DNA of 64,000 bases, taken from positions 372,001-436,000 of the forward strand of contig NZ_CP137142.1 of assembly GCF_045287255.1 (NCBI RefSeq), given 5' to 3'. This document shows, one piece after another, positions 41,540-51,067 of this stretch. The notes under the pieces are model-generated. The model had not been told where the DNA came from and searched no databases. It saw only the letters and a program-made list of their open reading frames with translations. Numbering within the stretch: the first letter of the stretch is position 1; the number at the start of each line of letters is the position of its first letter. The translations under genes were made by a program, and so were the position numbers. The stretch comes from Henriciella sp045287255 (GTDB lineage Bacteria; Pseudomonadota; Alphaproteobacteria; Caulobacterales; Hyphomonadaceae).

Positions 41540-42544
41540 ATGATGACACCTCCATTCCCACAGTCTTTTCCGGCCACTCGGTTGCGCCGCCTGCGTCAGG
41601 CGGGCTGGGTCAGATCCTTGACCGCGGAAAACATCCTGACCCCGGCTGATCTCGTCTGGTCCATGGTTGTTCATGATGGCGAGACCCCGCATATCCCTGT
41701 TGAGGCCATGCCGGGTGTTGAGCGGTTCAATGTGGCAGAAGCGGCCGCAGCAGCAAAACGGGCGGCGGGGCTCGGTATTCCGGCAATTGCGATTTTCCCA
41801 CATATTGATCCGGCTCGAAAGGATGAAGAAGGCAGCGAAGGCCTGAACCCGGACGGCCTGATCCCGACCTGTATCAAGGCGATGAAAGATGCGGCTCCAG
41901 ATGTCGGGATTATTTGCGATGTTGCGCTCGACCCGTTCACCAGCCACGGCCATGACGGCCTGATTGATGCGGCCGGTTATGTCCTCAATGATGAGACAAC
42001 CGCTGTTCTGACGGAGCAGGCTCTGGTGCAGGCCGAGGCCGGCGCAGACGTCGTTGCGCCATCGGATATGATGGATGGCCGTATAGGCGCCATCCGCTCC
42101 GCACTGGAAGAGGAGGGGCATACCAATACGATGATCCTCTCCTATGCAGCGAAATATGCCAGCGGGTTCTATGGCCCGTATCGCGAGGCGATTGGGTCAG
42201 CCACGGCTTTGATTGGTGACAAGAAAACCTATCAGCAGGACCCGGCCAATACCGAGGAAGCGTTGCGCGAAGTGGCGATGGATATCGCTGAGGGCGCAGA
42301 CATGGTGATGGTTAAACCGGGTCTGCCTTATCTTGATATCGTGCGCCGGGTTTCAGAGACATTTGCAATTCCAACGCTCGCGTTTCAGGTGTCAGGTGAG
42401 TATGCGATGATCCAGGCGGCATCCCAGAATGGCTGGATTGATGGTGAGCGGGTGATGATGGAAACGCTGCTCAGCTTCAAGCGGGCCGGGGCATCCGGCA
42501 TCGTGACCTATTTCGCTGAACAGGCCGCCCAGAAGCTTGACTGA
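41540..42544 (+). CDS. hemB: Porphobilinogen synthase (delta-aminolevulinic acid dehydratase) HemB
   Basis: Condenses two 5-aminolevulinate molecules in tetrapyrrole synthesis. The 334-aa protein has RLRRLRQAGWVRSLTAEN, CDVALDPFTSHGHDG (lacking the Cys-rich zinc cluster, as in Mg-dependent alphaproteobacterial enzymes), SDMMDGRIGAIR, and the two Schiff-base lysines K205 (SYAAKYAS) and K259 (MVKPGLPYLD). QVSGEYAMI also fits. ATG 41540 and 41543 are both possible; the RBS is weak. It follows the oxygenase gene by 18 bp. Confidence 0.96.
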   Translation: MMTPPFPQSFPATRLRRLRQAGWVRSLTAENILTPADLVWSMVVHDGETPHIPVEAMPGVERFNVAEAAAAAKRAAGLGIPAIAIFPHIDPARKDEEGSEGLNPDGLIPTCIKAMKDAAPDVGIICDVALDPFTSHGHDGLIDAAGYVLNDETTAVLTEQALVQAEAGADVVAPSDMMDGRIGAIRSALEEEGHTNTMILSYAAKYASGFYGPYREAIGSATALIGDKKTYQQDPANTEEALREVAMDIAEGADMVMVKPGLPYLDIVRRVSETFAIPTLAFQVSGEYAMIQAASQNGWIDGERVMMETLLSFKRAGASGIVTYFAEQAAQKLD

Positions 42545-42590
42545 TCGATGAACCCGGCCTCCACTTGCTCAAAAGAGCAGGAGGACAGTC

Positions 42591-43433
42591 ATGAGTGAGG
42601 CTTTGCTAGGCGGACGCGCATTTTTGGAAGGCCCGCGCTGGCGTGAAGGTGCGCTCTACCTGTCTGATATGCATGGTCATGAGGTTCTGAAGCTTTCCGC
42701 GAAGGGCGATGTGGAGGTTTTGGCGAGGGTTGAAGGCCGCCCTTCAGGGCTTGGATGGTTACCGGATGGCGACATGCTGATCGTCTCGATGACCGACCGT
42801 AAACTGCTCCGCCGGACGCCTGCGGGTGTGGTTAGCCTGCATGCTGATCTGAGCGGGCATGTCCCCAAGCGGATTAATGACATGGTCGTGGACGCGAAGG
42901 GCCGGGCCTATATCGGCAATTTCGGGTTTGATTTTGAAGACGGCGATGCCCCGGTCGGGACCACCTTGAACCGGGTTGACCCGGATGGCAGTGTTCACAC
43001 AGTCGCAGAAGACCTGATGTTTCCAAACGGCATGGTCATCACGCCAGATGGGAAGACTTTGATTGTCGGTGAAAGTTGGGGTCTGTGTCTCACGGCCTTT
43101 GATATTGATGAGGCCGGTGATCTCTCAAACAGGCGGGTCTGGGCGCAGCTTCAGGATCGCCGAACACCGGATGGGATTTGCCTTGATGACGCGGGCGGGA
43201 TCTGGATCGCTTCACCAATCACCAAGGAGTTTCTGCGTGTCGAAGAAGGCGGGGCGATTACCGATATCATTCTGGCTGGACGACAAGCGATCGCCTGCAT
43301 GCTTGGCGGCGAAGATGGCAAGACGCTGTTTATGCTGAGTTCTGAATCCACCCATTATGAAGCCTGCCGCGACCTGATGAGTGCGCAAGTGACGACGACA
43401 AGAGTTGAGCATGCCGGGGCAGGGTGGCCTTAG
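42591..43433 (+). CDS. SMP-30/gluconolactonase-family beta-propeller protein
   Basis: A 280-aa predicted six-bladed propeller hydrolase. Metal-site blocks are visible: EGPRWREGALYLSDM with the Glu ligand near residue 13, KRINDMVVDAKGRAYIGNFG with the Asn ligand, and RTPDGICLDDAGGIWIAS with the Asp ligand. Substrates may be sugar lactones or other esters. AGGAGG lies 8 bases before ATG 42591. It follows hemB by 46 bp but is probably unrelated in function. Confidence 0.87.
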   Translation: MSEALLGGRAFLEGPRWREGALYLSDMHGHEVLKLSAKGDVEVLARVEGRPSGLGWLPDGDMLIVSMTDRKLLRRTPAGVVSLHADLSGHVPKRINDMVVDAKGRAYIGNFGFDFEDGDAPVGTTLNRVDPDGSVHTVAEDLMFPNGMVITPDGKTLIVGESWGLCLTAFDIDEAGDLSNRRVWAQLQDRRTPDGICLDDAGGIWIASPITKEFLRVEEGGAITDIILAGRQAIACMLGGEDGKTLFMLSSESTHYEACRDLMSAQVTTTRVEHAGAGWP

Positions 43434-43440
43434 GCCCGGA

Positions 43441-43881
43441 TCATGTGTCCCAAGTCTCATAATTCTGACGCATATAGGCAAGATCACTCCGGATGATGTC
43501 TTCCAGAATGGTCAAATCTACATCCGCGAGTTTGTTGATATAGAGACAGGCTTTGCTGGTCTTATGCTTACCGAGTTCTGAAAGGCGGTCCTGCATATGC
43601 TCTGCGCGATAGCCAGACATGATGTAGAGGCTGAGATTTTGTTTCCGGGGGCTGAACCCGGTTAGCAAGAATTCACCCTCGCGGCCGCTCTCATATTTAT
43701 AGGCGTATCGCCCATAGCCAATGATAGAAGGCCCCCACATTTTTGGCTCAAGGCCTGTGACGCGGTTGAACAGGGAGAGCAGGCTTTCAGCGTCCTGTCG
43801 CCGTGTATTGTGTTCTACTGATGCGATGAAAGCTACAGGGTCAGCCTCTGTCGGCTGTGTCTTATTCTCTGCTTTGGCCAT
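43441..43881 (-). CDS. DUF1801 protein
   Basis: A 146-aa soluble protein of the DUF1801 (YdhG-like) family, function unknown. It has DPVAFIASVEHNTRRQDAESLLSLF near the N-terminus and the very typical KMWGPSIIGYGRYAYKYESGREGE (in pieces). The C-terminal half contains GKHKTSKACLYINKLADVD, also conserved. It is convergent with the SMP-30 gene. The RBS GGGAGG lies just before the ATG. Confidence 0.88.
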   Translation of the reverse strand: MAKAENKTQPTEADPVAFIASVEHNTRRQDAESLLSLFNRVTGLEPKMWGPSIIGYGRYAYKYESGREGEFLLTGFSPRKQNLSLYIMSGYRAEHMQDRLSELGKHKTSKACLYINKLADVDLTILEDIIRSDLAYMRQNYETWDT

Positions 43882-43905
43882 TATTTCCTCCCTCTGGGAG
43901 GGAGT

Positions 43906-44913
43906 TTAGCCGACTGAAATCTTCGCGCCCAGATCCAGGACGAGAATCAGCACAACGCACACAACAAGGAAAGCCGCACTCAAGGCCATATTGATGGCGA
44001 CGCCTTTGTTTGCGCCTTTACGTTCAAGCCAGTCGCGGGGGCCGATCTTGCGCAAGCGGAAGACAACCAAAGCGGCGAGGATGAGGCTGGCAACGTTCAA
44101 GGCGAGCAATAGGGCCGCGCGTAGAGATAGTGCCCATTCACCTGCGCCAATGAACAGGCCAACAGCAGCGCCGGGCGGGAGCAGAGCGGCAGCCACCATA
44201 ACACCAACGAGGACGGCGCCTTGGCCGCGCGCCAGAGACAATGCGGCGGCACTGCCCGCAGCGATGGCGAGCGCCATACCGTCCAGGCGGACTTCCGCCC
44301 GCGATATCAATTCCCGGCTTTCCAGATTTACAGGCAGGATCAGAGAGATCAGGACGGCGGACGTCAGAGCAACCAGAATGCCGATAAACAGGGTCTTTCC
44401 TGACCCAAACAGGAGTTTTTGATCACCCAGCGCCGCACCAAAGGAAAAGCCGAGGATAGGACCCAGCAGCGGCGCGATGACCATGGCGCCGATGACACCG
44501 GCAACGCTATCTGAGTGCAAGCCAACCGCCGCCACAATGGTTGAGAGGACGACGAGCGTGAGGAAATCGCGGTCGAGTTTAGCTCCGCCGACAATATCCT
44601 CATAAATCTCTTCGCGTAGCGCCTGTTTGCGGCGTTTATCCTTTTTCGACGGGTCTTCGGCCTCTTCGATTTGCGGGGCTGTGGCCTCAATCGGCAACAG
44701 GCTGATCCGCCAGTCTTTCTCATCCTTGAGCGTGCTTTGGATATTATCCATCAGGACCTGCCCAGAGCCATCGCGGAGATGGACGGAGATTAGTTTCCGG
44801 TCCTGCTGTTCCAGAGGCATGACATAATAGTCGATGGGTTCAGCGGCCTTGATCGCCCGTATGACGGTATCAAGGGCGTCCCCATCGCGGATATGAATAT
44901 CAAGGCGTCGCAT
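43906..44913 (-). CDS. TIGR00341 / DUF389 membrane protein
   Basis: A 335-aa protein with a soluble N-terminal ~105 residues and a membrane domain of about six helices. The junction SKKDKRRKQALREEIYEDI is highly charged. GVIGAMVIAPLLGPILGFSFG and LARGQGAVLVGVMVAAALLPPGAAVGLFIGAG are the DUF389 signature blocks (shortened here). Function is unknown. It is encoded 3 bp after the TRIC-type channel gene on the same strand, forming a three-gene operon 46415 to 43906. Confidence 0.87.
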   Translation of the reverse strand: MRRLDIHIRDGDALDTVIRAIKAAEPIDYYVMPLEQQDRKLISVHLRDGSGQVLMDNIQSTLKDEKDWRISLLPIEATAPQIEEAEDPSKKDKRRKQALREEIYEDIVGGAKLDRDFLTLVVLSTIVAAVGLHSDSVAGVIGAMVIAPLLGPILGFSFGAALGDQKLLFGSGKTLFIGILVALTSAVLISLILPVNLESRELISRAEVRLDGMALAIAAGSAAALSLARGQGAVLVGVMVAAALLPPGAAVGLFIGAGEWALSLRAALLLALNVASLILAALVVFRLRKIGPRDWLERKGANKGVAINMALSAAFLVVCVVLILVLDLGAKISVG

Positions 44914-44916
44914 GGT

Positions 44917-45543
44917 CTACTCCCGGCCGTCCTTCTTGCGGAAAGGCAGTAACAGCTTTGGCTTAATCGTTTTCATAGTGATGACGATTGCGCGAATCGA
45001 GAAAGCTGTCAGGCCACCGGCAACCATGGCAACGGTTTCACTGGCGCCAAAGGCCATGGCCGCCCAAAAGGTCAGCGCGCCGACCAGTGCAGCCGTAGCG
45101 TAAATGTCTTCGCGCAGGATGAGCGGCACTTCGTTACACACGACATCCCGGAGCAAGCCGCCAAAGCTGGCTGTGATCGTTCCCATCATGATCACGACCA
45201 CGGGATCATGCCCCATGGCATGCGCCGCCTGCGCGCCGATCACGCAAAACAGGGCCAGCCCCATCGCGTCAAACCAGATCAGGGTCTTAAACCGCGCAAT
45301 CCGTTCCCCCAGAATGGCGGTGGCCAATCCACCTGCCAGAGCGATCAGGATTGTGTTGGAGTGTTCCAGCCAGAAGACCGGGCGATCCAGCAAAAGATCA
45401 CGCAGTGTGCCTCCGCCAATCGCGGGCAGGAGGCAGACCACCAGAATGCCAAACAGGTCCATGCCGCGCCGTGATGCGGCGAGCCCACCTGAAAGGGCAA
45501 AGACAAAGACGCCCAGCGCGTCAGCAATTTCAAGCGGTGTCAT
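44917..45543 (-). CDS. Trimeric intracellular cation (TRIC) family channel
   Basis: A 208-aa seven-helix membrane protein (UPF0126, YadS/YicG type). It has the internal duplication of the family: GVFVFALSGGLAASRRGMDLFG with GGGTLRDLLL in the first half and DAMGLALFCVIGAQ with FGGLLRDVVCNEVPLILRED in the second. Prokaryotic members form trimeric K+-permeable channels. It overlaps the upstream HIBADH-family gene by 4 bp, so it is co-translated with it. Confidence 0.92.
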   Translation of the reverse strand: MTPLEIADALGVFVFALSGGLAASRRGMDLFGILVVCLLPAIGGGTLRDLLLDRPVFWLEHSNTILIALAGGLATAILGERIARFKTLIWFDAMGLALFCVIGAQAAHAMGHDPVVVIMMGTITASFGGLLRDVVCNEVPLILREDIYATAALVGALTFWAAMAFGASETVAMVAGGLTAFSIRAIVITMKTIKPKLLLPFRKKDGRE

Positions 45544-46415
45544 TTTCTGTCTTCGGGTTTACGGCCCATCCGGGCGAGCAGGCTGGACGTGTCCCAGCGA
45601 TTGCCGCCCATGGCCTGAATGTCTGCATAATATTGATCGACTGTGGCGGTCACGGGCAGGCTGGCCCCATTGGCCCGGGCGGTATCAAGGGCAATGCGTA
45701 AATCCTTGCGCATCCAGTCGACGGCAAAGCCGTGATCATAGTGGCCGTCGCGCATGGTTTCCCAGCGGTTCTCCATTTGCCAGCTTTGGGCGGCCCCGCC
45801 GCTGATCGCTTCGATGACCTTTGCGACATCAAGGCCAGCCTCTTGCGCAAAGTGCATCCCTTCGGCAAGCCCCTGAACGATCCCGGCAATGCAGATTTGG
45901 TTGACGGACTTGGCGAGCTGCCCCGCGCCGCTCTCACCAATCAGGGTCATACGTTTGCCATAGGCTTTCATCACCGGCTCGGCTTGTGTGAACGCTGCGG
46001 CCTCACCGCCGCACATAATGGTGAGTTGACCTTTCTCGGCGCCGGCTTGTCCGCCCGAGATGGGGGCATCAATGAAGGTGGCGCCTTTCTGCGCGGCGCG
46101 GTCCGCCAGCTCGCGCGCTAGTCCAGCGCTTGCCGTGGTATGGTCAACCACAACCATGCCGCCACCAAGGCTTGGTTCAAGCGCATCATAGACCGCGCGG
46201 ACATCCGGATCATCGCCAAGACAAAGGAAAACAAACTCGGCCCCGAATACCGCATCAGCAGGGGTTTCAGTCGCCTCGCCCTTATAGTCTTCGGCCCAGC
46301 GTTTGGCTTTTTCAGGTGACCTGTTCCAGACGCGGACTTTGTGTCCGGCGCGAACAAGATGCCCGGCCATTGGATAGCCCATGACGCCAAGTCCAAGGAA
46401 AGCCGTTCTCGCCAT
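45540..46415 (-). CDS. 3-Hydroxyisobutyrate dehydrogenase-family NAD(P)-dependent oxidoreductase
   Basis: A 291-aa beta-hydroxyacid dehydrogenase. The N-terminal cofactor site is AFLGLGVMGYPMAGHL with WNRSPEKA; the substrate block FIDAPISGGQAGAEKG and the catalytic Lys in GAGQLAKSVNQ follow, then an all-helical C-domain. The GLYR1/tartronate-semialdehyde-reductase subgroup is equally possible. I start at the ATG complementary to 46413-46415, preceded by AGGAG; the upstream extension of 26 codons is not conserved. Confidence 0.9.
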   Translation of the reverse strand: MARTAFLGLGVMGYPMAGHLVRAGHKVRVWNRSPEKAKRWAEDYKGEATETPADAVFGAEFVFLCLGDDPDVRAVYDALEPSLGGGMVVVDHTTASAGLARELADRAAQKGATFIDAPISGGQAGAEKGQLTIMCGGEAAAFTQAEPVMKAYGKRMTLIGESGAGQLAKSVNQICIAGIVQGLAEGMHFAQEAGLDVAKVIEAISGGAAQSWQMENRWETMRDGHYDHGFAVDWMRKDLRIALDTARANGASLPVTATVDQYYADIQAMGGNRWDTSSLLARMGRKPEDRK

Positions 46416-46544
46416 ATGTCTTACTCCTGCTTTGCGGACAATTTTGTTTGAATTTGAAATAAATCCAACACCCGCGATCCAACTGATTTTCACCCTGATG
46501 CCCTAAAGCAGAGCCTACGGCCAGAAGGGTCGATGGGAAAGTGA

Positions 46545-47219
46545 ATGGCTTATGCAACCACATCCCGGCGCACTACGGGCAGAAGGCCCGTTGCGCTGCC
46601 CCGTAAGACGGGGACATGGAAGCTCGCTTATGCGGACTTCCTGACGGCTTTGTGCGCTTTCTTTCTGATCATGTGGATCGTGAATGGTATTTCGCCTTCG
46701 GACCGCGCTGAACTGGCTGGGCAATTCGGCAAACCGTCAGCCATGGCGCAGGTCGATACGCGGGCTGAAGATTTGGCGAGCGCTCTGAAGGCTGATCCAG
46801 CACTGGCTGACTATTCGGATAGTGTGCGTGTGAGCCATGCGCCATTGGAAGTCCGCCTTGAGCTGACAGACATGGCGACTGCACCTCTATTCGCAATGGG
46901 GGAAGGGCGTTTGAATGCGCGTGGTGAAGCGCTTGTGGCTCTTGCCGGACGAGCGATTGCCGCAACCGGGCTGCCAATCACCCTGGAAGGGCACACCGAT
47001 GCCCACCCCAGCACAACAGAGGGTTACTCCAATTGGGAATTGTCGGCTGATCGTGCGAACTCGGCGCGTCGCCTTCTGGAAAATGCAGGGGTTGAGGCTG
47101 CGCGTATCCGCGCTGTGACAGGGCTTGCTGCGACGCGTCCGCTAATCGTCGAAAACCCCCACTTGCCAGCCAATCGCCGCATCTCCATAGTCCTGTCATT
47201 CGATAAGCCTGCGAAATAG
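46545..47219 (+). CDS. MotB-like flagellar stator / OmpA-domain protein
   Basis: A 224-aa protein. The single transmembrane helix has TWKLAYADFLTALCAFFLIMW, here at about residues 23-43, with D31 at the position of the proton-carrying Asp of MotB (D32 in E. coli). The C-terminal OmpA-like peptidoglycan domain has LEGHTDAHPS and SADRANSARRLL with the conserved Asp/Arg. It is shorter than E. coli MotB (308 aa), mainly between helix and OmpA domain. No motA is adjacent, which is also true in some Caulobacter relatives. Confidence 0.87.
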   Translation: MAYATTSRRTTGRRPVALPRKTGTWKLAYADFLTALCAFFLIMWIVNGISPSDRAELAGQFGKPSAMAQVDTRAEDLASALKADPALADYSDSVRVSHAPLEVRLELTDMATAPLFAMGEGRLNARGEALVALAGRAIAATGLPITLEGHTDAHPSTTEGYSNWELSADRANSARRLLENAGVEAARIRAVTGLAATRPLIVENPHLPANRRISIVLSFDKPAK

Positions 47220-47254
47220 ATTCTGCAGTCAGATCAATAGGATGGCGAGGACAT

Positions 47255-49087
47255 ATGAGCGCTGACATTCTTGTCCATTGGCCTATGTGGGCGAGCTTGC
47301 TCGCGGTCGTCGCGGCGATCATTTTGTATATGATGGATCGCTGGTCGATGGAGGTCGTCTCTGTTGGCATCATCACCGGTCTATTGATCCTGTTTACGAT
47401 CCCCGGCGCCGTTGGCGCTGATGGTGACCCGATTACACCCGGTGAGCTGTTCAGTGGTTTTGCCAACCCGGCTTTGATCACGATTATGGCGCTTCTGGTG
47501 GTTGGGCAGGGCCTGTTCCAGACGGGCGCTCTGGAAGGGCCAACCAAGGCGCTGGTACGCTCATATGACCGGCGACCACGCATTACCCTGCTGATGGCGT
47601 TTGCGGCGGTCTTTGTGACCAGCGCTTTTACCAATAACACCCCGGTTGTGATCATGTTCCTGCCAATCATGTCGGCCATGGCTGCGCGCATGGGAGCTTC
47701 GACTTCACGACTGATGATCCCGCTGAGCTTTGTCTCAATTCTCGCCGGGATGACCACCCTGATCGGGACGAGTACGAACCTCCTGGCCGCTGATGCCTAT
47801 AAGCGGATTGAAGGCGTTGATCTCGGCTTTTTTGCGCAGACGGAAATGGGACTTATTCTGGCTGGCGTGGGCCTCATCTATATCTTGATCGCTGCGCCGA
47901 TCCTGTTACCGAGCCGGGCCGGGTTTGCCGAGACGTTTGCAATTTCCAGCAAACAATTTGTGGCTCAGTTTGAGGTCACACCCGGGCATTTCCTTGATGG
48001 CAAAACCTCAGTCGCGGGTATGTTCCCAGAGCTGAAGGACATGACGGTCCGCATGATCCAGCGCGGAGAGAAGGCCATCCTGCCGCCTTATGACGAGGTT
48101 TCCCTGAAGCCTGGTGATTTGGTGATTGTCGCAGCCACCCGTCAGGCATTGACAGACCTCCTCGCCGGGAAACCGGATATGCTTGAGGATATCTGGCAGA
48201 ATGAGGTCAGCGATTCAGACAATCCTGATAGCCAGCTTGGCTTGGTTGAGGCCGTTATTGCGCCCGGTTCCCGGATGGCGGGGCGCACAGTCGAGATGCT
48301 TGGCTTCCGCCGTCTCACCAATGCGGTGACACTGGGCATTCAGCGGCGCAGCCGAATGATCCGCACGAAGCTGGGTGAAATCCGTCTTGAGGCGGGGGAT
48401 ACCTTGTTGCTGTGTGGCCCGGTGGCAGCGTTTCGGAACCTTCGTACGAACCGGGATATTATCCTGCTGGAATGGTCGCAGACTGAGTTCCCGACAACGA
48501 CCAAGGCTCAGTTAGCGCGATTAGTGACCATCGCCATGGTTGGGGTGGCTGCGCTCAATCTGGTGAGCATTACGATCGCGTCGGTTGTGGCTGCGACCGC
48601 GATGATCGTTCTGCAATGTCTGAATTCGCGGCAGGCAAGCCGTGCGCTGGACTTGCGGATTTATCTGGTGATCGCCGCCGCTTTGGCGATGGGGACATCG
48701 CTTGAATTGACCGGGGCGGCAGACCTGATTGCTCATCTGGTTGTTGCGTTGACCTCGCCTTATGGGACCTTGGCGGTGGCATCGGCGATCTTCCTGGCCG
48801 TGGCTATTCTGACCAATATCCTAAGCAATGCAGCCACAGCCGTCCTGTTTGCCCCAATTGCTTTGAGCGCCGCCGATCAACTCGGTGCAGAGCCACTTCC
48901 CTTCCTTCTGGCGGTCATTTATGCCGCTAATTGTGCTTTTGCGACCCCGATCGCGTATCAGACAAATATGCTCGTTATGGCCCCTGGACATTACAAGTTT
49001 GGCGATTTTGTAAGGTTTGGTGGACCGCTTGTGATTCTGATATGGGCAACCTTCACGGTTGTAGCCCCTTGGCGTTTGGCCTTGTAG
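47255..49087 (+). CDS. SLC13-family permease with two RCK_C (TrkA-C) domains
   Basis: A 610-aa transporter. Two hydrophobic halves (about residues 8-215 and 425-610) carry the SLC13/DASS signature regions FTNNTPVVIMFLPIM and GTSTNLL in the first half and NILSNAATAVLFAPIAL in the second. Between them are two TrkA-C-like soluble domains ending in LVIVAATRQAL and LLLCGPVAAF. Relatives import sulphate, phosphate or organic anions with sodium; the substrate is not readable. It follows the MotB-like gene by 35 bp with RBS-like GGCGAGGAC. Confidence 0.9.
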   Translation: MSADILVHWPMWASLLAVVAAIILYMMDRWSMEVVSVGIITGLLILFTIPGAVGADGDPITPGELFSGFANPALITIMALLVVGQGLFQTGALEGPTKALVRSYDRRPRITLLMAFAAVFVTSAFTNNTPVVIMFLPIMSAMAARMGASTSRLMIPLSFVSILAGMTTLIGTSTNLLAADAYKRIEGVDLGFFAQTEMGLILAGVGLIYILIAAPILLPSRAGFAETFAISSKQFVAQFEVTPGHFLDGKTSVAGMFPELKDMTVRMIQRGEKAILPPYDEVSLKPGDLVIVAATRQALTDLLAGKPDMLEDIWQNEVSDSDNPDSQLGLVEAVIAPGSRMAGRTVEMLGFRRLTNAVTLGIQRRSRMIRTKLGEIRLEAGDTLLLCGPVAAFRNLRTNRDIILLEWSQTEFPTTTKAQLARLVTIAMVGVAALNLVSITIASVVAATAMIVLQCLNSRQASRALDLRIYLVIAAALAMGTSLELTGAADLIAHLVVALTSPYGTLAVASAIFLAVAILTNILSNAATAVLFAPIALSAADQLGAEPLPFLLAVIYAANCAFATPIAYQTNMLVMAPGHYKFGDFVRFGGPLVILIWATFTVVAPWRLAL

Positions 49088-49103
49088 CTGACAGATTGGA
49101 CAT

Positions 49104-49862
49104 ATGAAGCTTGATGAGTCGCTCTTTCGGGTACCCGGTGTTCACAGGGATTTACGTTTCTATGTGACGGGAGCAAGCCCATGTCCGTACCTGCCGAACC
49201 GGGTCGAACGCAAAGGCTTCACCCATCTCACGCAGGATAATCCCGATGCTCTGCATAACCAGTTGAGCCAGGCAGGGTTCCGTCGCAGTCAGGGCGTGGC
49301 TTATCGCCCGGCTTGCCCGACCTGTAATGCCTGTCGCTCGGTTCGGGTTGATGCCAGCGCGTTTCAACCAAGTCGAAATCAGCGCCGGATCGTCAGAACC
49401 AATATAGACCTAGTTCGTGAGCCTGTTCAGGCCAAAGCGACACGAGAGCAATATCGTTTGCTCAAAGCCTATCTCGGCTCTCGCCATGAAGGTGGCGGGA
49501 TGTCTGATATGGGCTTTCGGGAATATTGCGCGATGGTCAATGAAAGCCCGGTTCAGACTCTGTTATTTGAGTATCGGCTGGGCCGCGCCGATAATGCCCC
49601 GCTGGTCGCGGTCTCACTGACGGATGTCATGCGCGATGGCTTCTCGATGGTTTACACCTTCTTTGATCCTGCCCAGCGCCGCCGCAGCCTTGGGACTTAC
49701 CTGATTCTGGATCACATTCTTCATTCCGCTGAGCTCAGCTTGCCGCATGTCTATCTGGGCTATTGGATCAAGGGCAGTGCCAAGATGGACTATAAGCGCC
49801 GGTTCACGCCATTAGAGGTTCTCGATGGTGGGCGATGGCGCCGTTTGAAAGACCACGACTAA
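49104..49862 (+). CDS. bpt: Aspartate/glutamate leucyltransferase (arginyltransferase family) Bpt
   Basis: Aminoacyl-tRNA-protein transferase of the bacterial N-end rule; Bpt enzymes add Leu to proteins with N-terminal Asp or Glu, marking them for ClpS/ClpAP. The 252-aa protein has CPYLPNRVERKGFT, GFRRSQGVAYRPACPTCNACRSVRV (in pieces, with the Cys residues), and SMVYTFFDPAQRRRSLGTYLIL and YLGYWIKGSAKMDYKRRFTPLEVL. It is of normal length and begins 16 bp after the SLC13 gene. Confidence 0.95.
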   Translation: MKLDESLFRVPGVHRDLRFYVTGASPCPYLPNRVERKGFTHLTQDNPDALHNQLSQAGFRRSQGVAYRPACPTCNACRSVRVDASAFQPSRNQRRIVRTNIDLVREPVQAKATREQYRLLKAYLGSRHEGGGMSDMGFREYCAMVNESPVQTLLFEYRLGRADNAPLVAVSLTDVMRDGFSMVYTFFDPAQRRRSLGTYLILDHILHSAELSLPHVYLGYWIKGSAKMDYKRRFTPLEVLDGGRWRRLKDHD

Positions 49863-49887
49863 CATTTCAGATTTGAGGGAGAGGCGG

Positions 49888-51000
49888 ATGATGGATCGCC
49901 GTAAATTGCTGGGGGCTGCTGCTTTGGGTACAGCGGGTCTGGCTGCAACAGCCTGTGGCCAAGGTACGAGCAGTGAAGGTGGCCCTGCGGCCCCGGCTGT
50001 GCGGCGCAAGAAAACGCGCCTGACCATGACAACGACTTGGCCCAAGGACTTGCCGGGCCTTGGTATGGCGGCGACGCGCGTGGCGGAGCGGATTGAAGCG
50101 CTATCGGGCGGTGACATGCAGGTTCAGGTCTATGCCGCTGGCGAACTCGTCCCGGCGTTTGAAGCCTTTGACACGGTCGCTTCAGGTAATGCCGACATGT
50201 ATCATGGCGCTGAGTATTACTGGCAGTCCAAATCCAAGGCGTTCAACTTCTTCACCGCGGTTCCGATGGGGATGACGGCGGCAGAAATTATGGGCTGGAT
50301 CGATTTTGGCGGCGGTCAGGCGCTTTGGGAAGAACTGTCCGGCCAGTATGGTATCATCGCCTTCCAGGGCGCCAATACGGGCCATCAGATGGGGGGCTGG
50401 TTTCGCACTGAAGTGAACAGCCTCGACGATTTTCGCGGCCTGAAGATGCGGATTCCGGGCCTTGGCGGGGATGTTATCCGCGCGCTTGGCGGCGCAGCCG
50501 AGGCCTTGCCTGGGAATGAGATTTATCAGGCGCTACAAACAGGCCGGATCGATGCAACTGAATGGGTTGGCCCCTGGAATGACTATTTCCTGGGGTTCCA
50601 CCGCGAGGCGAAATTTCATTATGGTCCGGGTTTCCATGAGCCGGGCAGCGCACTGGCCGTGGGTATCAATCGCCGCAAGTGGGACAGCCTAACCCCGACC
50701 GAGCAGGCGATTATTCGCAGCGCCTGTAATGAGGTAAACCATCTCTCTGTTGGCGAGTTTGCCTATCAGAACGGTGTCTATCTTGAGAAGCTCGTCAATG
50801 AGGAAGGCGTGCAGCTGCGCCGCTTCCCGGACGAGGTGATGGCGCGGGTGCAGGAGATCTCAGCTGATATTCGTAGCGATGCCGGATCAGGGGGTGATCT
50901 GGAGCGCCGGATTTATGAAAGCTTTGAAGAAGCCCTGAAAAAGCTGCGCGGTTGGGCCAGCATTTCAGAAGGTCCATACCTCGCAGCGCGTGAGCTTTAG
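49888..51000 (+). CDS. TRAP transporter substrate-binding protein (DctP family, Tat lipoprotein-like)
   Basis: A 370-aa periplasmic binding protein. The N-terminus MMDRRKLLGAAALGTAGL has twin arginines followed by a hydrophobic stretch ending ATAC, so Tat export and lipid anchoring are likely. The body has TTTWPKDLPGLGMAATRVAERI, ADMYHGAEYYWQSKSKAFNFFTAVPMG and GWFRTEVNSLDDFRGLKMRIPGLGG (pieces), the pattern of mannitol/chloroaromatic-type (TakP-like) TRAP proteins. It lies 22 kb from the matching permease genes. ATG 49891 is an equally good start. Confidence 0.92.
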   Translation: MMDRRKLLGAAALGTAGLAATACGQGTSSEGGPAAPAVRRKKTRLTMTTTWPKDLPGLGMAATRVAERIEALSGGDMQVQVYAAGELVPAFEAFDTVASGNADMYHGAEYYWQSKSKAFNFFTAVPMGMTAAEIMGWIDFGGGQALWEELSGQYGIIAFQGANTGHQMGGWFRTEVNSLDDFRGLKMRIPGLGGDVIRALGGAAEALPGNEIYQALQTGRIDATEWVGPWNDYFLGFHREAKFHYGPGFHEPGSALAVGINRRKWDSLTPTEQAIIRSACNEVNHLSVGEFAYQNGVYLEKLVNEEGVQLRRFPDEVMARVQEISADIRSDAGSGGDLERRIYESFEEALKKLRGWASISEGPYLAAREL

Positions 51001-51067
51001 GTTTTGGTCGGCGCAGATCGTCCAAACGCAAGGGCTAACTAAAGCCCTTGCTATGAATCTGCTCGTG

